A stretch of 64,000 nucleotides of DNA. Source: Ureibacillus thermosphaericus. Lineage in GTDB: Bacteria > Bacillota > Bacilli > Bacillales_A > Planococcaceae. Every line of letters starts with the position of its first letter. Positions within the stretch are counted from its first letter, which is position 1. Location: the NCBI RefSeq assembly GCF_012396605.1, contig NZ_JAAXPW010000016.1:1-64000 (forward strand). Reading direction: 5' to 3'. Below the pieces are notes generated by a model. The model was not told where the DNA came from and did not search any database. It worked only from the letters and a program-made list of their open reading frames with translations. Positions 1 through 8,032 of the stretch are shown here, piece by piece. The translations under genes were made by a program, and so were the position numbers.

Positions 1-121
1 TTGCCGCTCGCTTCCTTCAGATTCCGCGTCACCACGGACACCCTTGCGTTAAGCTAACTGTTACTTCTGCCTTCACAGTTCGGGACTTACACCCTATAGA
101 TTACACCCATGCCAGGCGCAC
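1..121 (-). mobile_element. Group II intron, 5' end (partial, runs off the window)
   Basis: Read on the minus strand, position 121 begins with GTGCGCC, a group II intron 5' boundary of the GTGYG type. It is followed by the typical early domain-I blocks: GGGTGTAAGTCCCGAAC, then a GTTAGC segment, then AACGCAAGGGTGTCCGTGG and a GGAATCTGAAGGAAGC block. These occur in this order in many Firmicutes group II introns. The rest, including any reverse transcriptase ORF, lies outside the window. The boundary falls one base after the T-run of a terminator hairpin at 123-162, an insertion preference established for bacterial class C (IIC) introns. Class assignment is inference because domains V and VI are not visible. 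Confidence 0.8.
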
Positions 122-122
122 T

Positions 123-162
123 AAAAAGAGCGAATGAATAAAATTTTTCATTCGCTCTTTTT
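123..162 (-). terminator. Intrinsic terminator of the 252-773 gene, next to the intron
   Basis: An 11-bp perfect stem (GAGCGAATGAA with its complement, arms 128-138 and 147-157) is flanked by A/T runs on both sides, so it could work in both directions. On the minus strand it lies about 90 bp beyond the stop codon at 252, and its T-run ends directly at the intron 5' boundary. Confidence 0.85.
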
Positions 163-251
163 CTTATTTCCTGGTTTTAAACGTAAAGTTGTTCGATTTT
201 TACCGTTTCCCTAACTTTCCAAAAAAAAGCATCAAGTGGTAGCCATGTTTA

Positions 252-773
252 TTAATTTAGGATATTCTTTCCATATTGATTGCAAAATTCATTGAAAAAA
301 CGAATGCAGTCTTTTAAACCATTATTTTTATCAAGGTAATAGCGTTCAAATTCATCTTCTTCATGAAATAATTGATTATATGTTTCGCTCAACTCTTGTA
401 AAAATTCTAAATTGCGTCCTTGAACATCCGGTAAACAATTTGCTGCATCATGAAAAGATTTTTTTATTTGCTCTTTTTGTTCCTCAGTCATTTCCTTTAC
501 AAGGTTCATATATGCAATTGTTTTGAAGTATATAATTTTGCTTACTATATCAATAAATAAAGACCAATACATATCGCTTTCCGGCAATCTTCCATCTTTT
601 CTTTGCACATATTTTTTGAAGTAAGTAACCGATTCATCCAATAACTGTTTTAACTCTTCAAAAGCCAAATCCCATTTTTGCGAAGTATCAATATAATCGA
701 AGAGAATCCCATCCAATTCTTCTTGAAGCTGGACTAAATTCAATATGTCATTTCTTATTTGAATTTTTGGCAT
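252..773 (-). CDS. Unknown protein, 173 aa
   Basis: I do not recognise this protein. It is acidic, soluble and apparently all-helical, with no signal peptide or membrane segment. It is rich in Glu, Lys, Phe and Tyr, with amphipathic stretches around residues 15-55, 60-110 and 115-170. A strong ribosome binding site, AAGGGGG, lies six bases before the ATG, and a good terminator follows, so it is very probably a real, monocistronic gene. It lies between the intron edge and tcdA, outside the core synteny, which fits a lineage-specific accessory gene. The absence of conserved Cys/His clusters argues against a metal-binding or redox role. No function is proposed. Confidence 0.7.
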   Translation of the reverse strand: MPKIQIRNDILNLVQLQEELDGILFDYIDTSQKWDLAFEELKQLLDESVTYFKKYVQRKDGRLPESDMYWSLFIDIVSKIIYFKTIAYMNLVKEMTEEQKEQIKKSFHDAANCLPDVQGRNLEFLQELSETYNQLFHEEDEFERYYLDKNNGLKDCIRFFNEFCNQYGKNILN

Positions 774-1040
774 AAAATACCCCCTTGTATGCTCGTATTA
801 AGTTTTACTATATCAATAAAATCCTTATTATTTTGAATGAAATAATAAAACGTGAAAAAAATGTATTAAATCTGTTTTTTTAGCTTCATTAATAGCAATT
901 TCCGAATATGGGGGTATTTATAAAAAAGTACGATTCGATAGAATTTAAAAGCTACCATTTTCTATTGTCTCTTCATTATGATTACACACACTCATTATTT
1001 TATTAGAAAAATTATTTCATTATTCATTCTAATTAGATAA

Positions 1041-1802
1041 TTATTGTTTTACACGCTTAATTGGTATGTCTTTTAATACAGAGTTGATTACCCAGCTTGC
1101 ACAAATAAGCCCACAAACGGATGGACAAAAAGCGTTTGATGATGGGGGCATTTTAGCTTTTCGGATGGACGCATCGGGATTCCCTACTTCTTCAACAACA
1201 TCCGGTCTTACGACAATTGGTGATTCATCTGAAAAGACTACCGTTATGCCTTTTTTTATACCTTCTTTTCTTAATTTCGTACGAATAACTTTTGCCATTG
1301 GATCTGTATGAGTTTTTGAAATATCTGCAATGCGGAATCTTGTTGGATCCATTTTATTTGCAGCACCCATACTGGAAATAATCTGGATATTTCGCTTTAA
1401 ACATTCTTTCATTAAATGAATTTTATACATGATTGTATCTGAGGCATCAATGACATAATCAATATCATATTCAAATAGTTTTTCATACGTTTCTTCGTTA
1501 TAAAACATGTGTAAATGAATAACTTCACATTCTGGATTAATATCTGCAATTCGTTCTTTCATAACTTCTGCTTTTGGTCTTCCAATCGTTGATAAATACG
1601 CAACCAATTGGCGATTAACATTTGTGATATCTACCACATCTTTGTCTACTAAAATAATTCGCCCTACACCACTTCGTGCACATGCTTCCGCAGCAAAAGA
1701 GCCAACTCCTCCAATCCCTAAAATTGCAACGGTTGTATTTTTTAATTTATCTAATCCTTCTTTTCCTATCGCAAGTTCGTTTCTAGAAAATTGATGTAAC
1801 AT
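1041..1802 (-). CDS. tcdA: tRNA threonylcarbamoyladenosine dehydratase
   Basis: E1-like ThiF/MoeB/HesA-fold enzyme (YrvM/CsdL type) that, with ATP, dehydrates t6A37 of ANN-decoding tRNAs to the cyclic form ct6A. The nucleotide-binding GIGGVGS motif lies near residues 29-35, followed by the acidic segment DKDVVDITNVNRQ and the DASD motif typical of E1-like adenylating enzymes. The C-terminal part with SSNAFCPSVCG contains the family's cysteines. I place the start at the ATG at 1802 (MLHQFSRNE, as in the family), with AAAGG nine bases upstream. A GTG at 1832 would add ten residues of poor likeness. The gene stands beside aspS and a 6S-type RNA, the same neighbours as in B. subtilis, where it is yrvM. 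Confidence 0.93.
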   Translation of the reverse strand: MLHQFSRNELAIGKEGLDKLKNTTVAILGIGGVGSFAAEACARSGVGRIILVDKDVVDITNVNRQLVAYLSTIGRPKAEVMKERIADINPECEVIHLHMFYNEETYEKLFEYDIDYVIDASDTIMYKIHLMKECLKRNIQIISSMGAANKMDPTRFRIADISKTHTDPMAKVIRTKLRKEGIKKGITVVFSDESPIVVRPDVVEEVGNPDASIRKAKMPPSSNAFCPSVCGLICASWVINSVLKDIPIKRVKQ

Positions 1803-1898
1803 ACCTTTCTGCCTTTCATTCGAATTTTTCACATCGGAATTATATCATAAGTGTTGGTTAGAAGTGTATACGTTTATATTTCCAAAGTATTAATAACA

Positions 1899-1931
1899 AA
1901 CAAAAACTCCTCCATCAAAATGGAGGAGTTT
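1899..1931 (-). terminator. Terminator of the 6S-type RNA
   Basis: Perfect 11-bp stem, AAACTCCTCCA with its complement, six-base loop, followed on the minus strand by TTTTTG. It ends the structured RNA upstream of tcdA. Confidence 0.85.
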
Positions 1932-2092
1932 GAAGCGTGACGAATCCCGAAGATGCCGTAGTGCGTCATTAACACCGTTTTGAACCCGCTATCTCGCAGG
2001 TGGGTGCCCTCACTGACTTTTTAAACGTCCCCTATACTTTTGGCGTTCTGATGGGGCATGTTTGCCAAGTCAAAATATTGAGCTCCCTTTTT
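1899..2092 (-). ncRNA. bsrB: 6S RNA (6S-2/BsrB-like)
   Basis: In Bacillales a 6S RNA paralogue lies between aspS and tcdA (yrvM), and this gap holds a structured sequence that is not a protein gene. On the minus strand it has the block CCCACCTGCGAGATAGCGGG, then AACGGTGTTAATG, then a GC-rich segment (ACTACGGCATCTTCGGG) and a TGACG/CGTCA pairing. It closes with a perfect 11-bp terminator hairpin (arms 1903-1913 and 1921-1931) and a T-run. 6S RNA mimics an open promoter and sequesters sigma-A RNA polymerase. The identification rests on position plus motif resemblance. The 5' end near 2092 is approximate, and the promoter (TTAACA, 17 bp, ATAAAA) is weak. Confidence 0.72.
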
Positions 2093-2444
2093 ATTGTTGT
2101 TCGGTCAAAACTGTTAATATGGCATTCACAAACACTTCAGGATTCGTGTTGGTATTATCATAACATTAGTTGAAGTAAATTTCAATGAATATAGATTAAA
2201 TTGTGTTAATTTTTTGTTTATTTTAATTAGAATTTGATTTTTTGCGTGCAAAAAACAAAAGAAAAATCAAATCCATTTATATTTTTAATATGAAAGGGCC
2301 TAGAAAGTCGAAATCTTTCCAGAACCCCTCACTCTTCATAATCATGGTTTTTTATAAATCTTTGTTCCTGAGATAGTCAAAACAAGTTTCACTATTCTCA
2401 TCATAATTTATCTGTAACTTAGCGTGGAAGACAGTAACAAAGTA
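2093..2444. other. Non-coding gap with a degenerate hairpin
   Basis: No plausible ORF in this 350-bp stretch between the 6S-type RNA and the aspS terminator. It is AT-rich. The only structure seen is an imperfect hairpin at 2293-2328 that resembles the terminator hairpin at 18561-18597 (shared GAAAG...CTTTC core with GGGG/CCCC ends). Confidence 0.6.
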
Positions 2445-2479
2445 GCCGTCTAAAAATGACTTTTCAGACGGCCCCTTTT
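2445..2479 (-). repeat. Conserved-loop hairpin, copy 1 (also aspS terminator)
   Basis: Stem GCCGTCT/AGACGGC closed over an inner AAAA/TTTT pairing, with minus-strand core GTCTGAAAAGTCATTT. It begins seven bases beyond the aspS stop codon. The same core, in the same orientation relative to a leftward gene end, recurs at 18674-18714 and 61078-61111. It lacks a long T-run after the stem on the minus strand, so terminator strength is uncertain. Confidence 0.7.
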
Positions 2480-2485
2480 CTATGC

Positions 2486-4255
2486 TTATTTATTAAATAC
2501 ATTCACTTTTAAATGTAATTCTTCTAGTTGTTTTGGTGAAACTTCGCTTGGCGCATCAGTCAGCAAGCAACTTGCAGTAGCAGTTTTAGGGAATGCAATC
2601 GTATCTCTCAAGTTGTTGCGACCTGCTAAAATCATCACTAAACGGTCTAATCCCATCGCAATTCCACCATGAGGCGGCACACCGTATTCGAACGCTTCAA
2701 GTAAGAAACCGAATTGTTCTTTTGCTTGTTCCTCTGTAAATCCAAGAAGTTTGAACATTTTTTCTTGTAAATCTCTCTCATAAATACGTAATGAACCGCC
2801 GCCTAATTCATAACCGTTTAACACGATATCATAAGCTTGTGCTCGAACTTGATCTGGATTTGTATCCATTAATTCAATATCCTCATCAAATGGACGAGTG
2901 AACGGATGGTGAGCAGCAGTATAGCGTTTTTCATCTTCGTCCCACTCAAGTAATGGCCAATCTGTAACCCAAAGGAAAGCAAATTGTGATTCATCGATTA
3001 AGCCTAACTCTTTTCCTAGTTTATTGCGCAATGCACCAAGAGAAGCGGCAACAATAGAAGCATCATCTGCTCCGAACAATAATAAGTCTCCAGGTTCAGC
3101 ACCAGTCGCATTTTTGATATCTTCTACAATTTGACCTTCAAAGAATTTCGCGATAGGACCAGTGAAACCTTCTTCCGTCACTTTAATCCAAGCTAATCCT
3201 TTCGCACCGTAGATCGCCACAAATTCTGTCAATGCATCAATATCTTTACGAGTAAACTTGTCGTTTGCCCCTTTAACATTGATTGCTTTTACAACGCCGC
3301 CTTTTTCAACCGCGCTCGTAAATACTTTGAAGTTGCTATCTTTTACAATGTCCGTAAGGTTGATTAATTCTAAGCCAAAGCGAACATCTGGTTTATCGGA
3401 ACCAAAACGATCCATCGCTTCTTGGTAAGAGATGCGTGGGAATGGAGTTTGCACTTCAATTCCTTTTACTTCTTTCATGACAGCAGCTAACATGCGTTCT
3501 GTCATATCGATAATTTCATCCATGGACATGAAAGATGTTTCAATATCCACTTGAGTAAATTCTGGTTGACGGTCAGCACGCAAATCTTCGTCACGGAAGC
3601 AGCGAGCGATTTGGAAGTATTTTTCGAATCCTGCCACCATCAATAATTGTTTGAATAATTGTGGTGATTGCGGCAATGCATAGAATTCTCCTTCATGCAC
3701 GCGAGATGGGACTAAATAGTCTCGTGCACCTTCTGGAGTAGATTTTGTTAAAATTGGCGTTTCCACTTCCAAGAAACCGTCATTTTGCAAGAAGTTACGG
3801 ATTGTACGCGTTACATCGGAGCGTAATTTAAATGTGTTATACATAACAGGACGTCTTAAATCTAAGTAACGGTATTTTAAACGTACATCTTCATTGATGT
3901 CGACATAATCCTCAATGGCAAAAGGAGGTGTTTTAGATGTATTAATAATTTTAATATCCGTTGCGACAACTTCTATTTTACCAGTTTCGATGTTTGGATT
4001 TACTTGGCTTGGATCACGAAGTACAACTTTTCCTTCTACTTCGACTACAAATTCGCTTCGAATTTTATCTGCAATTTCGCGGGCTTGTGGCGCTTCATCA
4101 CCAAATACAACTTGTACAATACCAGTGCGGTCACGAACATCTACGAAAATTAAACTTCCTAAATCTCTACGACGTTGTACCCAACCTTTTAAAACGACTT
4201 GTTGTCCATGATGTTCTTCTCTTAATTCTCCACAATGATGTGTTCTTTGAGCCAT
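2486..4255 (-). CDS. aspS: Aspartyl-tRNA synthetase
   Basis: Class II synthetase of 589 aa that charges tRNA-Asp. The N-terminal OB-fold anticodon-binding domain spans about residues 1-105. Motif 2 ([16 protein letters not shown]) is at about 220-235, the bacterial GAD insertion domain lies between about 285 and 410, and motif 3 (GIAMGLDRL) is near residue 535. Length and domain order match bacterial-type AspRS. The start has GGAGG nine bases upstream. It lies 24 bp behind hisS in the same direction, so both are under the T-box leader upstream of hisS. Whether the enzyme is discriminating, or also charges tRNA-Asn, cannot be decided from the sequence by eye. Confidence 0.97.
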   Translation of the reverse strand: MAQRTHHCGELREEHHGQQVVLKGWVQRRRDLGSLIFVDVRDRTGIVQVVFGDEAPQAREIADKIRSEFVVEVEGKVVLRDPSQVNPNIETGKIEVVATDIKIINTSKTPPFAIEDYVDINEDVRLKYRYLDLRRPVMYNTFKLRSDVTRTIRNFLQNDGFLEVETPILTKSTPEGARDYLVPSRVHEGEFYALPQSPQLFKQLLMVAGFEKYFQIARCFRDEDLRADRQPEFTQVDIETSFMSMDEIIDMTERMLAAVMKEVKGIEVQTPFPRISYQEAMDRFGSDKPDVRFGLELINLTDIVKDSNFKVFTSAVEKGGVVKAINVKGANDKFTRKDIDALTEFVAIYGAKGLAWIKVTEEGFTGPIAKFFEGQIVEDIKNATGAEPGDLLLFGADDASIVAASLGALRNKLGKELGLIDESQFAFLWVTDWPLLEWDEDEKRYTAAHHPFTRPFDEDIELMDTNPDQVRAQAYDIVLNGYELGGGSLRIYERDLQEKMFKLLGFTEEQAKEQFGFLLEAFEYGVPPHGGIAMGLDRLVMILAGRNNLRDTIAFPKTATASCLLTDAPSEVSPKQLEELHLKVNVFNK

Positions 4256-4279
4256 TTTCTATTCCTCCAATTTTTTAAT

Positions 4280-5557
4280 CTAATCTATAGAAAGCTGTTG
4301 TTTCAGATAATTTACGATTTCATTAATTTCTACTTTTTCTTGGTTTCCTGTTTCCATTTGTTTCACAACTACAACTCCCTGTTCAAGCTCCGTTTCGCCG
4401 ATAATCACGACAAATTTCGCTTGAAGACGGTCAGCAGATTTCATCTGAGCCTTCATTTTACGCATCAAATAATCCATATCTGCAGAAATGCCTTTTAAAC
4501 GGAAAGAGCTAATTAATTCCACAGCTTTTAATTTAGCTTCATCACCAAGGGCAATGACATAAACATCAAGCGCGTCATCTAACTCTAATTCAACCCCTTC
4601 TGCTTCTAAAGCAAGGAGCAATCTTTCAATCGATAAGGCAAATCCAATACCTGGAACATCTGGGCCGCCAATTTCTTCTACTAGCCCATTATATCTTCCA
4701 CCACCGCAAAGAGTTGTAATTGCTCCAAAGCCTTCTGCAGTGCTCATTATTTCAAAGGCTGTGTGAGTATAATAATCTAAACCTCGAACAAGATTTGGAT
4801 CTACTTCATATTCAATTCCTAGAACTTCCAAATATTTCTTCACTTGTTCAAAATATTCTCTTGATGTCGGTGTTAAGTAATCCGTTAATTTAGGAGCTGT
4901 TTGCATGAGCGGGTGCTCGCGGTCTAATTTACAGTCTAAAATGCGTAGTGGATTTTTTTCCAAACGATTTTTACAATCATCACAAAACTCATGAATGTGC
5001 GGTTTGAAATGATTGATTAGTGCTGTTCTGTGGGTATCTCTCGTTTCTTTATCTCCTAAAGAATTAATCATTAATTTTAAATCTTTTAAACCTACTGTTT
5101 GGTAAATGTCCATTGCAAAAGCAATGACTTCTGCATCGATAGCAGGGTCAGCACTACCAATCGCTTCAACACCAAACTGAACGAATTGACGGTATCTTCC
5201 AGCTTGTTGACGCTCATAGCGGAACATTGGACCCATGTAGGATAGTTTAATTGGTTGATCAGGTGCTCCATACATCTTATGTTCGACATAGGCACGAACC
5301 GTTGAAGCAGTTCCTTCTGGACGCAACGTTAATGAACGGCCACCACGGTCTTCAAATGTGTACATTTCCTTCTGAACAATATCCGTTGTGTCCCCTACAC
5401 TTCGTTGAAATAACTCCGTATGTTCAAAAATAGGTGTGCGAATTTCTTTATATCGATAAACGCGAGCTAATTCTCGTAAAATGGATTCAATTTTTTGCCA
5501 TTTAGGTGTGTTTTCAGGCAAAATATCCTGTGTGCCTCTAGGTACTTTAAAAGCCAT
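4280..5557 (-). CDS. hisS: Histidyl-tRNA synthetase
   Basis: Class II synthetase of 425 aa charging tRNA-His. Visible landmarks are GTQDILP near residue 8 (motif 1 region), motif 2 [17 protein letters not shown] near 114-130, the histidine-binding signature [11 protein letters not shown] near 260, and motif 3 [13 protein letters not shown] near 305. The C-terminal 100 residues form the anticodon-binding domain. AAGGAG precedes the ATG at normal spacing. It is the first gene of the hisS-aspS operon, and a T-box leader with its own sigma-A promoter lies directly upstream. Confidence 0.97.
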   Translation of the reverse strand: MAFKVPRGTQDILPENTPKWQKIESILRELARVYRYKEIRTPIFEHTELFQRSVGDTTDIVQKEMYTFEDRGGRSLTLRPEGTASTVRAYVEHKMYGAPDQPIKLSYMGPMFRYERQQAGRYRQFVQFGVEAIGSADPAIDAEVIAFAMDIYQTVGLKDLKLMINSLGDKETRDTHRTALINHFKPHIHEFCDDCKNRLEKNPLRILDCKLDREHPLMQTAPKLTDYLTPTSREYFEQVKKYLEVLGIEYEVDPNLVRGLDYYTHTAFEIMSTAEGFGAITTLCGGGRYNGLVEEIGGPDVPGIGFALSIERLLLALEAEGVELELDDALDVYVIALGDEAKLKAVELISSFRLKGISADMDYLMRKMKAQMKSADRLQAKFVVIIGETELEQGVVVVKQMETGNQEKVEINEIVNYLKQQLSID

Positions 5558-5589
5558 TTCCTATCTCCTTTCTATAAACAAATTTTGGA

Positions 5590-5855
5590 ACAAAAAAATG
5601 CTCTCATCCCTTATAACAAGGGACGAAAGCATATCACTTCCGCGGTTCCACCCTAGTTGATGTGTATGAACACACCCACCTCATAACGGATAACGGCCGT
5701 TTCCGTTTTTCCCTACTTAAATTTCAGGAAAAAGCCTCCCAAGTGTTCTTCGCAAATACCTTCTGTAGGAAAGATTGCAGCCAAAGTCTTTCCCTCTCTG
5801 AACATACAGTAAATGCTACTCTCTTGTTCAAAGGCTATCGACACATTTTCACATT
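5590..5855 (-). promoter_or_regulatory. T-box leader of hisS-aspS
   Basis: On the minus strand the T-box core AGGGTGGAACCGCGG lies at 5641-5656, followed by a terminator hairpin (GCTTTCGTCCC/GGGATGAGAGC plus seven Ts, 5592-5632). Upstream, the Stem I region shows the GAGAGTAG element near 5815-5825 and, on the 3' side of the specifier loop, GAACACTTGG. This places the candidate specifier CAC (His) at 5743-5745. Uncharged tRNA-His would stabilise the antiterminator. No GAC codon overlaps the specifier here, although aspS is co-transcribed. Confidence 0.9.
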
Positions 5856-5862
5856 AATTTTA

Positions 5863-5892
5863 ATCATAATTGTGCAACGAAAAGTTGTCAAC
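5863..5892 (-). promoter_or_regulatory. Sigma-A promoter of the hisS-aspS T-box transcript
   Basis: TTGACA (5887-5892) and TATGAT (5863-5868) are separated by exactly 17 bp on the minus strand, a near-consensus vegetative promoter located just upstream of Stem I of the T-box leader. Confidence 0.85.
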
Positions 5893-5985
5893 TATTTTCA
5901 AAAAAGTATAGATTTATACATGGATAACATTTTACAATAAATAAAGAGATTTTCACATTATTTGTTATTTGAAAGTTGGATGTTT

Positions 5986-7521
5986 ATGAAGCGCAATATA
6001 CTTATTCTTTGTATAGTAATACTCATTTCTTGTATAACTACATATTTTTCAGGCTTCGTATTAGCCAACAATGAAGAATCTCGCATTGTTTTTGCGGAGA
6101 AATTGCATTTGAGAGAAGGACCTGGTTTGTCGTTCGATATTATCGATACCCTTGAAAAAAACAAAAGATTGAAGGTATTGGATCGTCAAGGTGATTGGTT
6201 ATATGTAGAGGTTAATGAGAAAAAAGGATGGGTCGCATCCTGGCTAACTCAATCAGAACAAATAAATAACGTCGAAAAATATGCTATCGCCCAAGTTAAT
6301 CATTTAAATATTCGTTTGGAGCCGTCACTTTCTGCTCCTGTACTAGGTCAGTTACATACTGGAGAGCAAGTGGTGGTATTAAATGAAAGGAATGAGTGGG
6401 TTCAAATCCAGCATCAACAATTGACGGGATGGGTTTCATCCGAATTTATCACGATGAATGAAGGTACTATCGATGAATTAAATAACACGGTGAGTGAAAA
6501 AACCGAATCGGCTGAAGTAAAAGAATCAAATCATTTTACAATCGTTGTCGATGCTGTAATCGTAAGACAAAAACCAAACTTAAAATCGAAAAAATTAGGC
6601 ATTGCGAAAAAAGGAGAACAATTCGCAATTCTAGCTCGAGACCACCATTGGATTCAAATCGATTTTAATGGAAAGAAAGGTTGGATTTATAGCTTTTACG
6701 GTACATTCGACAATTCTTCGATAGAGGAAGAAAAAGAAGAACAAACCATTACAATTATCTACAATGGGACAAATATTCGAAAAGAACCCACAACTTCATC
6801 GGACGTAATCATGAACGTCCAAGCTGGAGAACAATTTAAAATCATTAAGAAGGAACATGATTGGTATAAAATTCAACTTTCTGAAGATGCAACAGGTTAT
6901 GTAGCAAGTTGGGTAGTTTCGACAAACGAACAATCCGTAAAACAAGATAAGAAAGATAATCGAAAGAAAGGCACTCTTAATGGCGTAACCATTGTGCTTG
7001 ACCCCGGTCATGGAGGAAATGACCAGGGAACTGCTGGTCTAAGGAACACAATTGAAAAAGAAATTACATTAAAAACGGCGGAACTGTTAAAATCTAAATT
7101 GCAGCAAGCAGGAGCAGAAGTCTACTTAACAAGGGAATCTGATGTGTATGTGGGTCTACATAAGCGTGTATCACTCGCCCACCAACTTGCTGCGGATGCA
7201 TTTATAAGCATCCACTATGACGCAACTGAAGATCGGACAATCTCAGGTTTTACCACATATTATTTCCACTCTTATCAAGAGTCACTTGCACAATTTGTTC
7301 ATGATGGATTATCAGATCAGATCAAATTGCGGGATCGTGGCGTGCAACAAGGGAACTATTTAGTATTACGAGAAAATAAACAAAATGCGATATTAGTAGA
7401 ATTAGGTTATTTAAGTAATCCAAGTGAGGAAAAAGTGATTAATACTGACCTCTTCCGTGAACAAGCAACAATGGGCATTTATGAAGGAGTACTCCAATAT
7501 TTTGATGCACAGCTAAAATAA
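5986..7521 (+). CDS. N-acetylmuramoyl-L-alanine amidase with four SH3b repeats (YrvJ-like)
   Basis: Secreted peptidoglycan hydrolase. A signal peptide (MKRN followed by about 20 hydrophobic residues, ending near LANN) is followed by four bacterial SH3 repeats at about residues 30-88, 88-145, 170-235 and 250-315. Each carries the LNIRxxPSxSxxVxG...WxQIxxxxxxGWV pattern. A C-terminal amidase_3 domain runs from about 328 to 511. The zinc ligands and catalytic residues are visible in LDPGHGG, IEKEITL, ISIHYDA and LVELGYLSNP. I chose the ATG at 5986 because it gives a classical signal peptide; an in-frame ATG at 5980 and a TTG at 5962 are alternatives. The position between hisS and dtd is that of B. 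subtilis yrvJ. Confidence 0.92.
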   Translation: MKRNILILCIVILISCITTYFSGFVLANNEESRIVFAEKLHLREGPGLSFDIIDTLEKNKRLKVLDRQGDWLYVEVNEKKGWVASWLTQSEQINNVEKYAIAQVNHLNIRLEPSLSAPVLGQLHTGEQVVVLNERNEWVQIQHQQLTGWVSSEFITMNEGTIDELNNTVSEKTESAEVKESNHFTIVVDAVIVRQKPNLKSKKLGIAKKGEQFAILARDHHWIQIDFNGKKGWIYSFYGTFDNSSIEEEKEEQTITIIYNGTNIRKEPTTSSDVIMNVQAGEQFKIIKKEHDWYKIQLSEDATGYVASWVVSTNEQSVKQDKKDNRKKGTLNGVTIVLDPGHGGNDQGTAGLRNTIEKEITLKTAELLKSKLQQAGAEVYLTRESDVYVGLHKRVSLAHQLAADAFISIHYDATEDRTISGFTTYYFHSYQESLAQFVHDGLSDQIKLRDRGVQQGNYLVLRENKQNAILVELGYLSNPSEEKVINTDLFREQATMGIYEGVLQYFDAQLK

Positions 7522-7525
7522 AAAA

Positions 7526-7563
7526 TTGGCTTTCTGGAAAGTTCAATCTTTCTAGAAAGCCAA
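7526..7563. terminator. Bidirectional terminator between amidase and dtd
   Basis: Long near-perfect hairpin (TTGGCTTTCT...AGAAAGCCAA) flanked by A- and T-runs, shared by two convergent genes. Its inner GAAAG/CTTTC core resembles the hairpin at 18561-18597. Confidence 0.85.
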
Positions 7564-7569
7564 TTTATT

Positions 7570-8010
7570 TTATTTCGATTCTAAAATAATTGTAACTGGA
7601 CCATCATTCACAAGGGATACATCCATCATGGCTCCAAAAATGCCTGTTTCAACTTTTAAACCTTGTTCACGTAAGGCATCATTAAAGGCATTCCATAAAG
7701 GCTCTGCTTGCTCAGGTCGAGCTGCTTCTACAAAGCTTGGTCTTCTCCCTTTCTTCGTATCTGCATATAACGTAAATTGAGAAACAGATAAAATATCTCC
7801 GCCATGCTCTTTAATTGAGTGATTCATTTTTCCCTCTTCATCTTCATAGAGGCGAATCTCTGCTACTTTTTTTGCTAAATATCTCACATCTTCTATCGTG
7901 TCTGTATGTGTTATACCAACTAATAAAACATATCCTTTGTCAATTTTTCCCGTTACTTTTCCATCAACTGTTACTTTTGCTTCTTTACTACGTTGCAAGA
8001 CCACTCTCAT
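7570..8010 (-). CDS. dtd: D-aminoacyl-tRNA deacylase
   Basis: Removes D-amino acids, and glycine wrongly attached to tRNA-Ala, from tRNAs. The two family signatures are present: [10 protein letters not shown] at about residues 75-84, and NDGPVT near the C terminus (the Gly-Pro motif that excludes L-amino acids). From the ATG at 8010 (MRVVLQRS) it has 146 aa, the usual size. The upstream GTG at 8022 overlaps the GAGGTG ribosome binding site that serves the 8010 start, so I discount it. It follows rel by 22 bp in the same direction and ends at a shared terminator. Confidence 0.95.
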   Translation of the reverse strand: MRVVLQRSKEAKVTVDGKVTGKIDKGYVLLVGITHTDTIEDVRYLAKKVAEIRLYEDEEGKMNHSIKEHGGDILSVSQFTLYADTKKGRRPSFVEAARPEQAEPLWNAFNDALREQGLKVETGIFGAMMDVSLVNDGPVTIILESK

Positions 8011-8032
8011 CGACAAACACACCTCAAACCAA

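Noticed and set aside
1066-1311. Plus-strand frame inside tcdA
   Set aside because: Antisense shadow of a well-conserved enzyme; no independent support.
5662-5940. 92-codon plus-strand frame
   Set aside because: It is antisense to the hisS T-box leader and its promoter, which explain the sequence fully.
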